From JBFLYH01 sp964630235 (lineage in GTDB: Bacteria > Oederibacteriota > JAAXVQ01 > JAUVAV01), in contig CAZVUO010000001.1 of the NCBI GenBank assembly GCA_964630235.1, positions 1,116,001 through 1,180,000 of the forward strand: a stretch of DNA of 64,000 bases. Direction: 5' to 3'. The notes below the pieces were generated by a model, which was not told the DNA's origin, did not search any database, and was given only the letters and a program-made list of their open reading frames with translations. Made by a program: the position numbers and the translations under genes. Shown piece after piece: positions 41,182-50,199 of this stretch; within the stretch, counting starts at the first letter, position 1; the number at the start of each line of letters is the position of its first letter.

Positions 41182-42545
41182 CGCTGGGCAAGGTGGTCAA
41201 CGCCATCGGCGGCCAGGTGCTGCATGCGCCCCGGAGCCGGAAAATTTCCGGCGTGTCCATTGATTCGCGCCAGATCCTTCCGGGGCAGCTGTTCGTGGCC
41301 CTGCGCGGCGAGCGGGTGGACGGCCGGGAGTACGCCGCCCTGGCGGTCGCGGCCGGCGCCGCGGCGGCGATGGTCGAACAACCCCTGCCCAACCTGCCGC
41401 AGATCGTTGTGGCCAACACCCGCAAGGCGCTGGGAGACCTGGCCGGCGCCTACCGCCAGCAATTTCCGGCCCTGCGCCTGGCGGCCATCACCGGCAGCAG
41501 CGGCAAGACCATTGTCAAGGAAATGCTGGCGGCCATTCTTGGCCGGCGCGAAGGCATCCTGGAAAGCCGGGGCAACCACAACAACGACCTGGGGCTGCCC
41601 TTGACCTTGCTGCGGTTGACCTCGAAGCTCAAGCTGGGCGTCGTGGAGATGGGCATGAACGCGCCGGGCGAGATCCGGCGCCTGGCCAAGCTGGCCAAAC
41701 CGGCGGTGGGCCTCATCACCAATATCGGCGACGCGCATCTGGGTTGTTTCCGCAGCAAGCAGGCGCTGGTCGCGGCCAAGCTCGAATTGATCGCCGAATT
41801 GCCGTCCGACGGCGTGGCGGTCCTGAACGCGGACGATCCGTACCTGGCCAAGGCCGGACGCAAGCTGAAGCGCGTGGTGTGGTTCGGCCGCGCGCCCCAG
41901 GCCCACGTGCGGATCGGGGAGATCACCGTTCGGCTTTCCGGCACGCACGTGACCCTGGCGTGCGAGAACGAGAAGCAGCATGTCCGGCTGGGGGTGCTCG
42001 GCGCCCATCAAGCCTGGAACGCCGCGGCCGCGGTGGCCGGCGCCGTGGCGCTGGGCCAGCCTTTTAAGACGGCGTGCCGCGCGCTGGAGGGATTCCACCA
42101 GAAAACGCCCATGCGCCTGGAACTCCTGCGCATCGGCCAGCACCGCGTGCTGAACGACGCCTACAACAGCAACCCCCAATCCGCCGCCAGGGCGCTGGAG
42201 CTGCTGGGACAGCTGCCCTCGCCCGGCCGGAAATTTTTTATCGCGGGCAGCATGCTGGAACTGGGCGCCCAATCCGTCACGGCGCACCACGCCCTCGGCC
42301 GGCAGGCCGCCCAGGCCGGGGTGCACGGCCTGATCACGGTCGGCGAAGAGGCCCGCGGCATCGCCGTGGGCGCGCGCCAGGCCGGAGGGCTGCAGTGGAT
42401 CGTCAAAATGGATTCGGCCGAAGAAGTGCTTGCGTGCCTCAAACCACGCCTCTCCGTGCAGGGCGACCTGATCCTGATCAAAGGGTCGCGCCGGATCGGA
42501 CTGGAGGCGGTGGTGGAAGAAATGAAACGCTGGTTAAGGCGGTGA
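41169..42545 (+). CDS. murF: UDP-MurNAc-pentapeptide synthetase MurF
   Basis: 458 residues. The P-loop reads ITGSSGKTIVKE, followed by the family blocks SRGNHNNDLGLPLTLL and VVEMGMN, and DAYNSNPQS near the C-terminal domain. It joins D-Ala-D-Ala to the UDP-MurNAc-tripeptide. ATG 41,169 is selected because GGAGG lies 5 bases upstream, inside the end of murE. Its stop is followed by a repeat-filled gap before mraY. Confidence 0.97.
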   Translation: MEDMTLGKVVNAIGGQVLHAPRSRKISGVSIDSRQILPGQLFVALRGERVDGREYAALAVAAGAAAAMVEQPLPNLPQIVVANTRKALGDLAGAYRQQFPALRLAAITGSSGKTIVKEMLAAILGRREGILESRGNHNNDLGLPLTLLRLTSKLKLGVVEMGMNAPGEIRRLAKLAKPAVGLITNIGDAHLGCFRSKQALVAAKLELIAELPSDGVAVLNADDPYLAKAGRKLKRVVWFGRAPQAHVRIGEITVRLSGTHVTLACENEKQHVRLGVLGAHQAWNAAAAVAGAVALGQPFKTACRALEGFHQKTPMRLELLRIGQHRVLNDAYNSNPQSAARALELLGQLPSPGRKFFIAGSMLELGAQSVTAHHALGRQAAQAGVHGLITVGEEARGIAVGARQAGGLQWIVKMDSAEEVLACLKPRLSVQGDLILIKGSRRIGLEAVVEEMKRWLRR

Positions 42546-42548
42546 TGC

Positions 42549-42722
42549 CCCTCTCGTAAGAGTTGAATGTTGAATGGACGACACGTTTCGACGCCACCTC
42601 ATCTTCCCTAACGACGCCCGCGCGACGCCGACCCGACGCTGCCGCCGCCTCGAGACGCCTCCGACGCCGACCACGCCCACGCCGCCGCCGCCCCCATTCA
42701 ACATTCAACCCTTATTAGAGGG
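42549..42722. repeat. Long inverted repeat with GC-rich loop between murF and mraY
   Basis: Arms of 29 bases at 42,549-42,577 and 42,694-42,722 pair with about three mismatches; the inner 16 bases are a perfect inverted pair. The 116-base loop is GC-rich and holds five copies of GACGCC. There is no coding potential worth calling. It resembles a non-autonomous mobile or REP-type element, and would fold into a long hairpin in the dcw transcript. Confidence 0.75.
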
Positions 42723-42725
42723 AAC

Positions 42726-42807
42726 GTCATTGCGAGCCCCCGAAGGGGGTGTGGCAATCTCGCCTGGCAAGGTCAGATTGCTTCGTCGCACCGCTCCTCG
42801 CAATGAC
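42726..42807. repeat. GTCATTGCGAG palindromic element, copy 1
   Basis: It begins GTCATTGCGAG (42,726-42,736) and ends with the exact inverse CTCGCAATGAC (42,797-42,807), with GGCAATCTC and AGATTGCTTCG inside. A second copy of the family lies at 58,963-59,052. It sits directly before the mraY ribosome site. Confidence 0.8.
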
Positions 42808-42846
42808 CTAGCTGTCAGGACGTTCACGACCTATCAGGAGGACGGC

Positions 42847-43932
42847 GTGCTGTATTACCTGCTCTACCCGCTGGCCGAGACCTGGACGGTGTTCAACCTG
42901 TTCCGGTACATCACCTTCCGGTCGGTGTACGCGGCGCTGACGGCCTTTGCCGTGTGTCTGGTGGTCGGCCCGCCGGTGATCCGCTATCTGAAGACCCGGG
43001 GCATCGGCCAGAACATCCGCAAGGAAGGCCCGGACCGGCACCAGCAGAAGGCCGGGACCCCGACCATGGGCGGCCTGATCATCCTGGCGGCCATCGCCAG
43101 CAGCCTCCTCCTGTGGGCGCGGTGGGAACAGTCCGGCATCGGCGTGCTGACCTTCGCCCTGCTGTGGTTTGGGCTGGTCGGGTTCCTGGACGACATGCTC
43201 AAGACCCGGCGCCACCAGTCCAAGGGGCTGTTCGCCCGGGCCAAGCTGGTCCTGCAGCTGGCGGGCAGCGCGCTGATCATGCTCTGGGTCCTGCAGATGG
43301 GGCAGAACTGGCCGCTGGCCGCCTGTCTGAACGTGCCCTTTGTCTCGCAGCCGGTGTGCCTGCCCGTGTGGTTGTATTTCCTGTTCGGCATGCTGGTGAT
43401 CACCGGCGCGAGCAACGGCGTCAACCTGACGGACGGGCTGGACGGCCTGGCCATCGGCGCGCTGGCCTTGGTGGCCGGCACGTTCAGCGTCATGAGCTAT
43501 GTGGTCGCCAACGCCAAATTCGCCGCCTACCTGAAGGTGATTTTTATCCCCGGGGGAGGGGAACTGACCGTGGTCTGCAGCGCGGTGGTGGGCGCGGCGC
43601 TCGGCTTCCTCTGGTTCAACGCCCATCCGGCCGAAGTGTTCATGGGCGACACCGGTTCCCTGGCTCTGGGCGGGCTGCTGGGCACCATGGCGGTCCTGAT
43701 CAAACAGGAATTGCTGCTGGTCATCGTGGGGGGCGTTTTCGTGGCTGAAGTGCTGTCGGTCATGATCCAGGTGACGGTGTTCAAACTGACGAAGAAGCGC
43801 GTGTTCCGCATGGCGCCGCTCCACCATCATTTCGAGCTCGCGGGCTGGTCGGAACCGAAGATCATCACGCGGTTTTGGATCGTGGCGATCCTGCTGGCGG
43901 TGTTCACGCTGAGCACGCTGAAATTGCGCTAA
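42847..43932 (+). CDS. mraY: Phospho-MurNAc-pentapeptide transferase MraY
   Basis: 361 residues, matching the family length of about 360. Many hydrophobic helices surround the conserved cytoplasmic blocks: DRHQQKAGTPTMGG, FLDDMLK, NLTDGLDGLA and PLHHHFEL. MraY transfers phospho-MurNAc-pentapeptide to undecaprenyl phosphate, making lipid I at the inner membrane. GTG 42,847 with AGGAGG 5 bases upstream is clearly the start; the frame is open into the repeats upstream but that part is not protein-like. Confidence 0.97.
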   Translation: MLYYLLYPLAETWTVFNLFRYITFRSVYAALTAFAVCLVVGPPVIRYLKTRGIGQNIRKEGPDRHQQKAGTPTMGGLIILAAIASSLLLWARWEQSGIGVLTFALLWFGLVGFLDDMLKTRRHQSKGLFARAKLVLQLAGSALIMLWVLQMGQNWPLAACLNVPFVSQPVCLPVWLYFLFGMLVITGASNGVNLTDGLDGLAIGALALVAGTFSVMSYVVANAKFAAYLKVIFIPGGGELTVVCSAVVGAALGFLWFNAHPAEVFMGDTGSLALGGLLGTMAVLIKQELLLVIVGGVFVAEVLSVMIQVTVFKLTKKRVFRMAPLHHHFELAGWSEPKIITRFWIVAILLAVFTLSTLKLR

Positions 43933-43951
43933 GGACGGACGGGAGGAAAAC

Positions 43952-45340
43952 GTGGTGGAAGTGCAGGGAAAGCGGATCCTGGTGGTCGGCATGGCGCGGA
44001 GCGGCCTCGCGGCCGCGGGCCTGCTGTTGAAACACGGGGCCCGCGTCACGGTCACGGACCAGAAACCGGCTGAAGCGCTGGCCGCGGCCGCGGAACAGCT
44101 CCGGAGCATGGGCGCGGCCGTGGAGACCGGCGGCCATCACCCGGACAGCGTCAAGGAGGCGGATCTGATCGTGATCTCCCCGGGCGTGCCCACCAGCGTG
44201 CCGCTGGTGCGGGAGGCGGAGGAATTGCGCATCCCCGTGATTTCGGAGCTGGAACTGGGATACCGGTTCTGTCGGGGGCGGGTCGTCGCGGTGACCGGCA
44301 CCAACGGCAAGACCACCACCGTGCACCTGCTGGCGAAGATCTTCAGCGACGCGGGCGTGCCGACGGCGCTGGCCGGGAACGTGGGGGTGCCGGTCACCCA
44401 GGTGGCCGAGGAAGTGCCGGAAAACGGCGTGGTCGTGCTCGAGGTCTCCAGCTTCCAATTGGAGACCACGCGGATGTTCAAACCCCGCGCCGCGGCGATT
44501 CTCAACATCACCCCCGACCATCTGGACCGCTATCCGCAAATGCAGGCGTACGTGGAGGCCAAGGCGCGCATCATGCGCAACCAGGATCCGCAGGATTTCC
44601 TGGTTTTGAACGGCGACGACAAATATACGCCGCTTCTGTCCACTCAGGCGCAGGCGCGGTTGCTGACGTTTTCCCGGTTCCGGCCTCCGGAGATCGAAGG
44701 CACCTGGATCGAAAAAGGCATCCTGCAGTACCGGGTGTTCGGCCTCGGGCAGGGGGAGCTGCTGCTGGCCGACGAACTGCTCATTCCCGGCCCGCACAAC
44801 CAGGAGAACGCCCTGGCCGCCGCCGCGCTGGCGTTGAGCCAAGGGGTGAAGCCGGCCAGCCTGGCGAAGAGCCTGCGGGAGTTTCGGAGCGTGCCCCACC
44901 GCCTTGAACCGGTGGCGCTGGTCGGCGGCGTGAGGTACGTCAACGACTCCAAAGGCACGAATGTGGACGCGGTCTCCAAGGCCCTGCAGAGTTACCAGGC
45001 GCCGCTGGTGCTGCTGCTGGGCGGCCGCGACAAAAACGGCGACTTTACCGCGCTGCGCGAACTGATCACGCAGCGGGTCCGGGCCGTGGTGGTCATGGGC
45101 GAGGCGGCGGATAAAATCGCCAAACAGATCCAGGGCACGGTGCCCGTCCACGCCGCGGAGCGCATGGAGCCGGCGGTGCGGACCGCCGCTTCCCTGGCCC
45201 GGGAAGGGGACATCGTGCTGCTGTCGCCGGGTTGCGCCAGCTTCGACCAGTTCGCCAATTATGAAGAACGCGGCGAGGCGTTCAAGTCCGTGGTGCGGAA
45301 GCTGGAGCAGGAAACCGGCGAAGGAAATGCCGCGCCATGA
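43952..45340 (+). CDS. murD: UDP-MurNAc-alanine:D-glutamate ligase MurD
   Basis: 462 residues. An N-terminal Rossmann-like part (ILVVGMARSGLAAA) leads to the P-loop VTGTNGKTTTVHLL and the LEVSSFQLE block; NDSKGTNVDAV and LLLGGRDKNGDF mark the C-terminal domain. It adds D-Glu to UDP-MurNAc-L-Ala. GTG 43,952 is 5 bases after GGGAGG; GTG 43,955 is equally acceptable. The stop overlaps the ftsW start by 4 bases. Confidence 0.97.
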   Translation: MVEVQGKRILVVGMARSGLAAAGLLLKHGARVTVTDQKPAEALAAAAEQLRSMGAAVETGGHHPDSVKEADLIVISPGVPTSVPLVREAEELRIPVISELELGYRFCRGRVVAVTGTNGKTTTVHLLAKIFSDAGVPTALAGNVGVPVTQVAEEVPENGVVVLEVSSFQLETTRMFKPRAAAILNITPDHLDRYPQMQAYVEAKARIMRNQDPQDFLVLNGDDKYTPLLSTQAQARLLTFSRFRPPEIEGTWIEKGILQYRVFGLGQGELLLADELLIPGPHNQENALAAAALALSQGVKPASLAKSLREFRSVPHRLEPVALVGGVRYVNDSKGTNVDAVSKALQSYQAPLVLLLGGRDKNGDFTALRELITQRVRAVVVMGEAADKIAKQIQGTVPVHAAERMEPAVRTAASLAREGDIVLLSPGCASFDQFANYEERGEAFKSVVRKLEQETGEGNAAP

Positions 45341-46455
45341 CCGCGAAAGCCGGCGCCTGGGGCAATGTGGACGTCACGCTGCTGGCCCTGACCACGGTGT
45401 TGGTGGGGTTTGGCCTGATCATGGTCTATTCCGCCTCCAGCATCCTGGCCATGAAGGCTTACGGCGACTTCTATTATTTCATCAAACGCCAGCTGTTGTG
45501 GGCGGTGCTGGGATTCGGGGCGCTCTGGCTGCTCGCCCAGTACCCGTATCCGCGGCTGCGGCCGTGGGTGAAGCCGGTCCTGCTGGTTTGCGGACTGTGC
45601 CTGGTGGCCGTGCTGTTTTTCCCGGTGGGCAAAACCGCCGGCGGCGCCCGCCGCTGGCTGGCTCTGGGCCCGCTCTCGTTCCAGCCGGCGGAACTGCTCA
45701 AGATCGCGGTCGTGCTGTATCTCGCGGACGCGCTGGCGCGCAAGGAGGGCAAGCTGGGCTCGTGGACCGAAGGGTTCCTGCCGCCGCTGCTGGTGGTGGC
45801 GGGGTTCGCGGGATTGCTGCTGCTTCAGCCGGACCTGGGAACCGCGGTGATCCTGGTGGCCGTGAGCCTGGCCCTGATGTACGCGGCCGGGGTGCGGTTC
45901 GCCCATTTGCTGTCGCTCCTGCTCCTGGCGCTGCCCGTGGTGTTTTATTTGATCTTTCAGGTGGATTACCGGCGCCGGCGGCTGGACGCTTTTCTTGATC
46001 CCTGGCAGGAGCCGCTCGGCAAGGGGTTCCAGGTCATCCAGTCGTTCCTGGCCCTGGGCAGCGGCGGGCTGTGGGGGAGGGGTCTGGGCGAAAGCCAGCA
46101 AAAATTGTTTTACCTGCCGGCGCCGCACACGGATTTTATTTTCAGCATCGTGGGCGAGGAACTGGGATTCGCGGGAGCTTTCGGTCTGCTGCTGCTGTTT
46201 GGTTTCTTGATCTGGAAAAGTTTCAGCATCGCCCGGCGCTGCCCGGACCAATTCGGGAAACTCCTGGCCGGAGGATTGGCGCTGATGTTCAGTCTGCAGG
46301 TCGTGGTCAACCTGGGCGTGGCCACCGGGCTGTTTCCCACCAAGGGGACTCCGCTGCCGCTGATCTCGACCGGAGGATCGTCCCTGTTTTTCACGCTGGC
46401 GGGCATCGGCATTCTCCTGTCCGTGTCGCGCACCCTGCCGGAGGAACCCGGCTGA
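45337..46455 (+). CDS. ftsW: Septal peptidoglycan glycosyltransferase FtsW (SEDS)
   Basis: 372 residues with about ten membrane helices. SEDS landmarks are present: GLIMVYSASS at the first helix, GPLSFQPAELLK, LLQPDLGTA with the key Asp, and PLPLISTGGSS near the end. FtsW polymerises lipid II with its partner FtsI, encoded earlier in the cluster. It overlaps murD by 4 bases and murG by 1 base (TGATG). Confidence 0.97.
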   Translation: MTAKAGAWGNVDVTLLALTTVLVGFGLIMVYSASSILAMKAYGDFYYFIKRQLLWAVLGFGALWLLAQYPYPRLRPWVKPVLLVCGLCLVAVLFFPVGKTAGGARRWLALGPLSFQPAELLKIAVVLYLADALARKEGKLGSWTEGFLPPLLVVAGFAGLLLLQPDLGTAVILVAVSLALMYAAGVRFAHLLSLLLLALPVVFYLIFQVDYRRRRLDAFLDPWQEPLGKGFQVIQSFLALGSGGLWGRGLGESQQKLFYLPAPHTDFIFSIVGEELGFAGAFGLLLLFGFLIWKSFSIARRCPDQFGKLLAGGLALMFSLQVVVNLGVATGLFPTKGTPLPLISTGGSSLFFTLAGIGILLSVSRTLPEEPG

Positions 46456-47567
46456 TGGCCAGGGTGACGACGTTTGGAATTTGCGGAGGCGGGACCGGCG
46501 GCCATATCTTTCCGGCGCTGGCCGTGATCCAGGCACTGAGGCGGGAGGACCCGGACGTGCCGCTGTGCTACTTTGGGCGCGCGGGGGGCAGGGAGGCGGA
46601 ACTGGCGGCCGCGCAGAAAATCCCCTTTTGCGGGCTTGCGCTCAGCGGGCTGGAACGGCGCCTGACCTGGAAAAACGTCAAGACCTTCTGGCAGGCCTCG
46701 CGGGGTTTCGGGCAGGCGCGCCAGGAGCTGCGGCGCTTGAACGTGCGGGTGGTTCTGGGCACGGGCGGCTATGTCTGCGGCCCGGTCATGATGGCTGCGG
46801 TCAGTTTGAGGCTGCCGACCATCATTCACGAGAGTAATTTGATCCCCGGCCTGGCCAACCGCCTGGCTGGGGCCTGGGCGACCAAAGTGTGCCTGAATTA
46901 TTCCCAGGCGGCCGAATATTTTCCGGCGGAACGGGTGATGGTCACCGGCTTTCCCCTGCGTGAAGGCCTGAACGTGCCGACCCGGACCGAAGGCTGTCTG
47001 GCATACGGGCTGGATCCCGGGAAACCGGTGCTGTTCATCTTCCCCGGCTCGGCCGGCGCGCACCGCATCAACCTGGCGGTGGCCGAAGCCCTGCCGGGCC
47101 TGAAGCACCGCTGGCCGGACCTGCAGGTTCTGTGGATGACCGGCGAGGCGGACCTGGAATTGGCCAAGGCCGCGGTGGCGCGGTCCGCGCTCGCGGGCGC
47201 GGTGCACGCGTTCATCACGGCGGTACCCGAAGCCTACGCGGCCGCGGATCTGGCGCTGGCCCGCGCCGGCGCCGGAACCGTGGCGGAGCTGTCGGCCACC
47301 GGCACCCCGGCCCTGCTGGTGCCGTATCCTCACGCCACGGCCAACCATCAGCTGCACAACGCGCAGCTGATGCAGAAATTCGGCGCGGCCGAGGTGCTGT
47401 TGGACCAGGACGTCAGCGTCCGGAACATGCTCGCCCGGCTGCTGCGCGCCATGAAACGGCTGTCGTTCATGCGGGAGTGCGCCGCGGTGCTCGCGGCCGA
47501 CTACCCCAAGCACGCGTCCCAGGTTCTGGCGCGCCTGATGATCAAACTGGCGCTCAAGGCCAGGTGA
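46455..47567 (+). CDS. murG: Lipid II synthase MurG
   Basis: 370 residues. It opens with the lipid-binding glycine loop GICGGGTGGHIFPALA and carries GTGGYVCGP, HESNLIPGLANR and ARAGAGTVAELSATGTPALLVPYPHA, the UDP-GlcNAc site. MurG adds GlcNAc to lipid I at the inner membrane. ATG 46,455 shares its A with the ftsW stop and has GGAGGA upstream. A longer in-frame opening from 46,071 lies within ftsW and is rejected. A palindromic repeat follows. Confidence 0.97.
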   Translation: MARVTTFGICGGGTGGHIFPALAVIQALRREDPDVPLCYFGRAGGREAELAAAQKIPFCGLALSGLERRLTWKNVKTFWQASRGFGQARQELRRLNVRVVLGTGGYVCGPVMMAAVSLRLPTIIHESNLIPGLANRLAGAWATKVCLNYSQAAEYFPAERVMVTGFPLREGLNVPTRTEGCLAYGLDPGKPVLFIFPGSAGAHRINLAVAEALPGLKHRWPDLQVLWMTGEADLELAKAAVARSALAGAVHAFITAVPEAYAAADLALARAGAGTVAELSATGTPALLVPYPHATANHQLHNAQLMQKFGAAEVLLDQDVSVRNMLARLLRAMKRLSFMRECAAVLAADYPKHASQVLARLMIKLALKAR

Positions 47568-47591
47568 AGGCGCGCCAAACCTGAAGGGTTC

Positions 47592-47665
47592 GTAGGGGCG
47601 GCCCTGCGTGGCCGCCCGAATGGCGGCGAAAAGGCGAATGGGCGACCACGCAGGGTCGCCCCTAC
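47592..47665. repeat. GTAGGGGCGRCC palindromic element between murG and murC
   Basis: Arms of about 26 bases (GTAGGGGCGGCCCTGCGTGG at the left; the near-perfect inverse ending GGGTCGCCCCTAC at the right) flank a short A/G-rich loop. It is a REP-like palindrome of a type common in many bacteria. The murC ribosome site follows immediately. There is no gene in the 120-base gap. Confidence 0.8.
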
Positions 47666-47687
47666 TTAAAGGAAGGAAGTACCGAGC

Positions 47688-49088
47688 ATGCGCACGAAGC
47701 AGTCCATCCATTTCGTCGGCATCGGCGGCGCGGGCATGAGCGGCATCGCCGAGGTCCTGCTCAACCTGGGGTACCGGGTTTCGGGCTCGGACCTGAAGGC
47801 GTCCGATGCCACGCGCCGGCTCCAGCGGCTGGGGGCCGCGGTGCGCATCGGCCACCGGGCGGACAATCTGCCCGAGCACGTGGACCTGGTGGTGGTTTCC
47901 AATGCCGTGCCGGACACCAACGTCGAACTCGTGGCGGCGCGCGACCGCCGCCTGGCCGTCATGCCGCGGGCCCAGGTGCTGAACGACCTCATGCGCCTGA
48001 AACAGGGGCTGGCGATCGCCGGCACGCACGGCAAGACCACGACCACCTCCATGCTGGCCTGGATCCTGGCCCGGGCGGGCTGGGACCCCACGCTGGTGAT
48101 CGGCGGCGTGCTCAACAACCTCAAGCAGGGCGCCCGGCGGGGCCGCGGCGACTACTTCGTGGTGGAAGCCTGCGAGGCGTTCGCTTCCTTCCTGCACCTG
48201 TTTCCCGTGGCCGTGGCCGTGACCAATGTGGACGACGATCACCTGGAGAACTACGGGTCCCGCTCAGCGCTGGACGAGGCGTTCCTGGCGTTCATCAACC
48301 GGGTGCCGTTCTGGGGCTTCGCGGTTCTGAACGCCGATGATCCGGGCATCCGCGCGCTGCTGCCACGGGTCACCAGCCGCAAGATCATGTTCGGGTTCGG
48401 CCCGGAAGCGGAGGTGCGCGCCGAGGCGCTGGTGGTGGAACAGCGGCGGCAGAGTTTTCTTCTGGTGCGCCGCGGCCGGCGGCTCGGCCGCGTCCAGCTC
48501 AACCAGCCCGGCCGCTTCAACGTGTCCAACGCCCTGGCCGCGGCCGCCATGGCCCTGGAACTCGGCATTCCGTTCACCGCCATCCAGTCGGCCCTGGCCG
48601 GCTTCACCGGCGTCCGGCGGCGTTTTGAGCGCACGGGAGAGGTTCAGGGGGCCCTGGTGGTTGATGACTATGCCCACCACCCGACCGAGGTGGCGGCCAC
48701 GCTGGCGGCGGCCCGGTCACTGAATCCGGGACGCCTGCTGGCCGTGTTTCAGCCCCATTTGTTCTCCCGCACCCAGCGCCTGTACAAGGAATTCGCCCGC
48801 GCCCTGCTGCTCGCCGACCGGATTTATCTCGCGGACATTTATCCCGCGCGGGAGCGGCCCCTGCCGGGCGTCACGGCCCAGCTGATCGCGGACCAGCTGC
48901 GGCTGGAAGGCCGGCCGGTGGATGCCGGCCCCGCGTCCCTGGCCGTGCTGCAGAAAAAGCTGAAAGCCGACCTGCGCCAGGGGGATCTGCTGGTGACCTT
49001 GGGGGCTGGTGATGTCTGGCAGCTGGGCCGGGCCCTGGTGGTAACCAAGAAGAGGGGCGGCGTCCGGCGCCGCGGGAGCGGAACGTGA
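47688..49088 (+). CDS. murC: UDP-MurNAc:L-alanine ligase MurC
   Basis: 466 residues. It begins IHFVGIGGAGMSGIAEVL, has the P-loop AGTHGKTTTTSM typical of MurC, and VVDDYAHHPTEV and FQPHLFSRT in the C-terminal half. It makes UDP-MurNAc-L-Ala, the first peptide-adding step. An AAGGAAGG tract precedes ATG 47,688. Its stop overlaps the ddl start by 4 bases. The position next to it, where murB commonly lies, holds ddl instead. Confidence 0.97.
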   Translation: MRTKQSIHFVGIGGAGMSGIAEVLLNLGYRVSGSDLKASDATRRLQRLGAAVRIGHRADNLPEHVDLVVVSNAVPDTNVELVAARDRRLAVMPRAQVLNDLMRLKQGLAIAGTHGKTTTTSMLAWILARAGWDPTLVIGGVLNNLKQGARRGRGDYFVVEACEAFASFLHLFPVAVAVTNVDDDHLENYGSRSALDEAFLAFINRVPFWGFAVLNADDPGIRALLPRVTSRKIMFGFGPEAEVRAEALVVEQRRQSFLLVRRGRRLGRVQLNQPGRFNVSNALAAAAMALELGIPFTAIQSALAGFTGVRRRFERTGEVQGALVVDDYAHHPTEVAATLAAARSLNPGRLLAVFQPHLFSRTQRLYKEFARALLLADRIYLADIYPARERPLPGVTAQLIADQLRLEGRPVDAGPASLAVLQKKLKADLRQGDLLVTLGAGDVWQLGRALVVTKKRGGVRRRGSGT

Positions 49089-50044
49089 ACCCCGCCGCCT
49101 CTCTCCGCATCCCGTCCGTGCCGGACCTGCGCCGCCGCCTGGGGCGCCGCCGCGTGGCCGTCCTCATGGGCGGACGCTCGGCCGAGCGCGAAATCTCGCT
49201 TCTCTCCGGGCAGGCGGTTTTGAAAGCCCTGCGCGAGCTGGGCGTGCAGGCCGTCGGCCTGGACCTGAAGCGCCCGCAGGACCTCCTGCGGGTCGCGCGG
49301 ATCAAGCCGGCGGCGGCCGTGCTCTGCCTGCACGGGCCGGGCGGCGAGGACGGCAAAGTGCAGGGCTGGCTGGAATGGATGGAGATCCCGCATACGGATT
49401 CGAACGTATTGGCCTCGGCCCTGGCCATGAACAAATACCGCGCCAAATGGGTCCTCGAGCAGGCCGGGGTGCCGACCGCGCCCGGGGTCCTGCTCGCCCC
49501 CGGCGACCGGAGCCTGCCGCGGGGGATGCGCCTGCCGGTGGTGGTCAAACCCAACGCGCAAGGCTCGGCCATCGGCGTGTCCATCGTGAAAACCGCGGCC
49601 GCTTTCCCGAAAGCCGTGGCGCGCGCGCGCCGCTTCGGTCCGGACGTGCTGGTCGAGCGGTTCATTGCCGGCCGGGAACTCTCGGTCGGCGTGGTGGCCG
49701 GCCAGGCGCTGGCCGTGATCGAGATCAAGCCGAAAAAGGAGTTTTACGACTACGAAGCCAAGTACGTGGCCGGCATGTCTGAACATATTTTACCGGCGCG
49801 GCTGCCGCGCTCCTGGACCCGCCGCGCCCAGGCCCTGGCCGTGGCGAGCCACCGCGCCCTCGGGTGCCGGGGCGCCACGCGGGTGGATCTGATCGCGGAT
49901 CCCGCCGGGCGCATGGTGGTGTTGGAGGTCAATACCATCCCCGGCATGACCGCGACCAGCCTTCTGCCCGAGGCCGCGCGGCACGCGGGCATCGGATTTG
50001 GACAGCTGGTCTTGTGGCTGATCGCGGACGCCATAGGAGCCTGA
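49085..50044 (+). CDS. ddl: D-alanine:D-alanine ligase
   Basis: 319 residues of the ATP-grasp family. Diagnostic blocks are VLMGGRSAEREISLLSG, LHGPGGEDGKVQG, VVKPNAQGSAIGV, EFYDYEAKYV and LEVNTIPGMT. It makes D-Ala-D-Ala for MurF. The start is GTG 49,085, overlapping murC as GTGA; a short N-terminal extension precedes the family core. The stop codon lies inside a 19-base-pair palindrome. Confidence 0.96.
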   Translation: MNPAASLRIPSVPDLRRRLGRRRVAVLMGGRSAEREISLLSGQAVLKALRELGVQAVGLDLKRPQDLLRVARIKPAAAVLCLHGPGGEDGKVQGWLEWMEIPHTDSNVLASALAMNKYRAKWVLEQAGVPTAPGVLLAPGDRSLPRGMRLPVVVKPNAQGSAIGVSIVKTAAAFPKAVARARRFGPDVLVERFIAGRELSVGVVAGQALAVIEIKPKKEFYDYEAKYVAGMSEHILPARLPRSWTRRAQALAVASHRALGCRGATRVDLIADPAGRMVVLEVNTIPGMTATSLLPEAARHAGIGFGQLVLWLIADAIGA

Positions 50045-50076
50045 GCAATGAATCACGGATTCATTGCTCAGGCTCC
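50036..50076. repeat. Perfect 19-bp hairpin spanning the ddl stop codon
   Basis: Arms 50,036-50,054 and 50,058-50,076 are perfect inverse copies with a 3-base loop. The ddl stop (50,042-50,044) is inside the left arm. No T tract follows, so it is more likely a repeat or an RNA-stabilising hairpin than a terminator. Confidence 0.8.
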
Positions 50077-50080
50077 GGAG

Positions 50081-50147
50081 CAATTGAGCATTCAGCAATC
50101 GAGCAATAGCAAGAAGCAATTGCGGTCTATTGTCTATTGCTCAATTG
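50081..50147. repeat. CAATTGAGCA inverted repeat upstream of ftsQ
   Basis: CAATTGAGCA (50,081-50,090) pairs with TGCTCAATTG (50,138-50,147). Between them lie several GAGCAAT, AGCAAT and CTATTG words that recall the adjacent hairpin. The DNA is AT-rich and non-coding. Confidence 0.6.
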
Positions 50148-50199
50148 ATCATGAACTTAACAGAATGAACGCATTGCATAAACGCTTGGTGAGGGCAAA

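Noticed and set aside
42574..42846. N-terminal extension of mraY through the repeats
   Set aside because: It reads Thr/Pro-rich text from palindromes; GTG 42,847 has a strong ribosome site and gives the normal MraY length.
46071..46454. In-frame extension of murG upstream through ftsW
   Set aside because: The MurG glycine loop begins a few residues after ATG 46,455, which is coupled to the ftsW stop; the upstream text is low-complexity.
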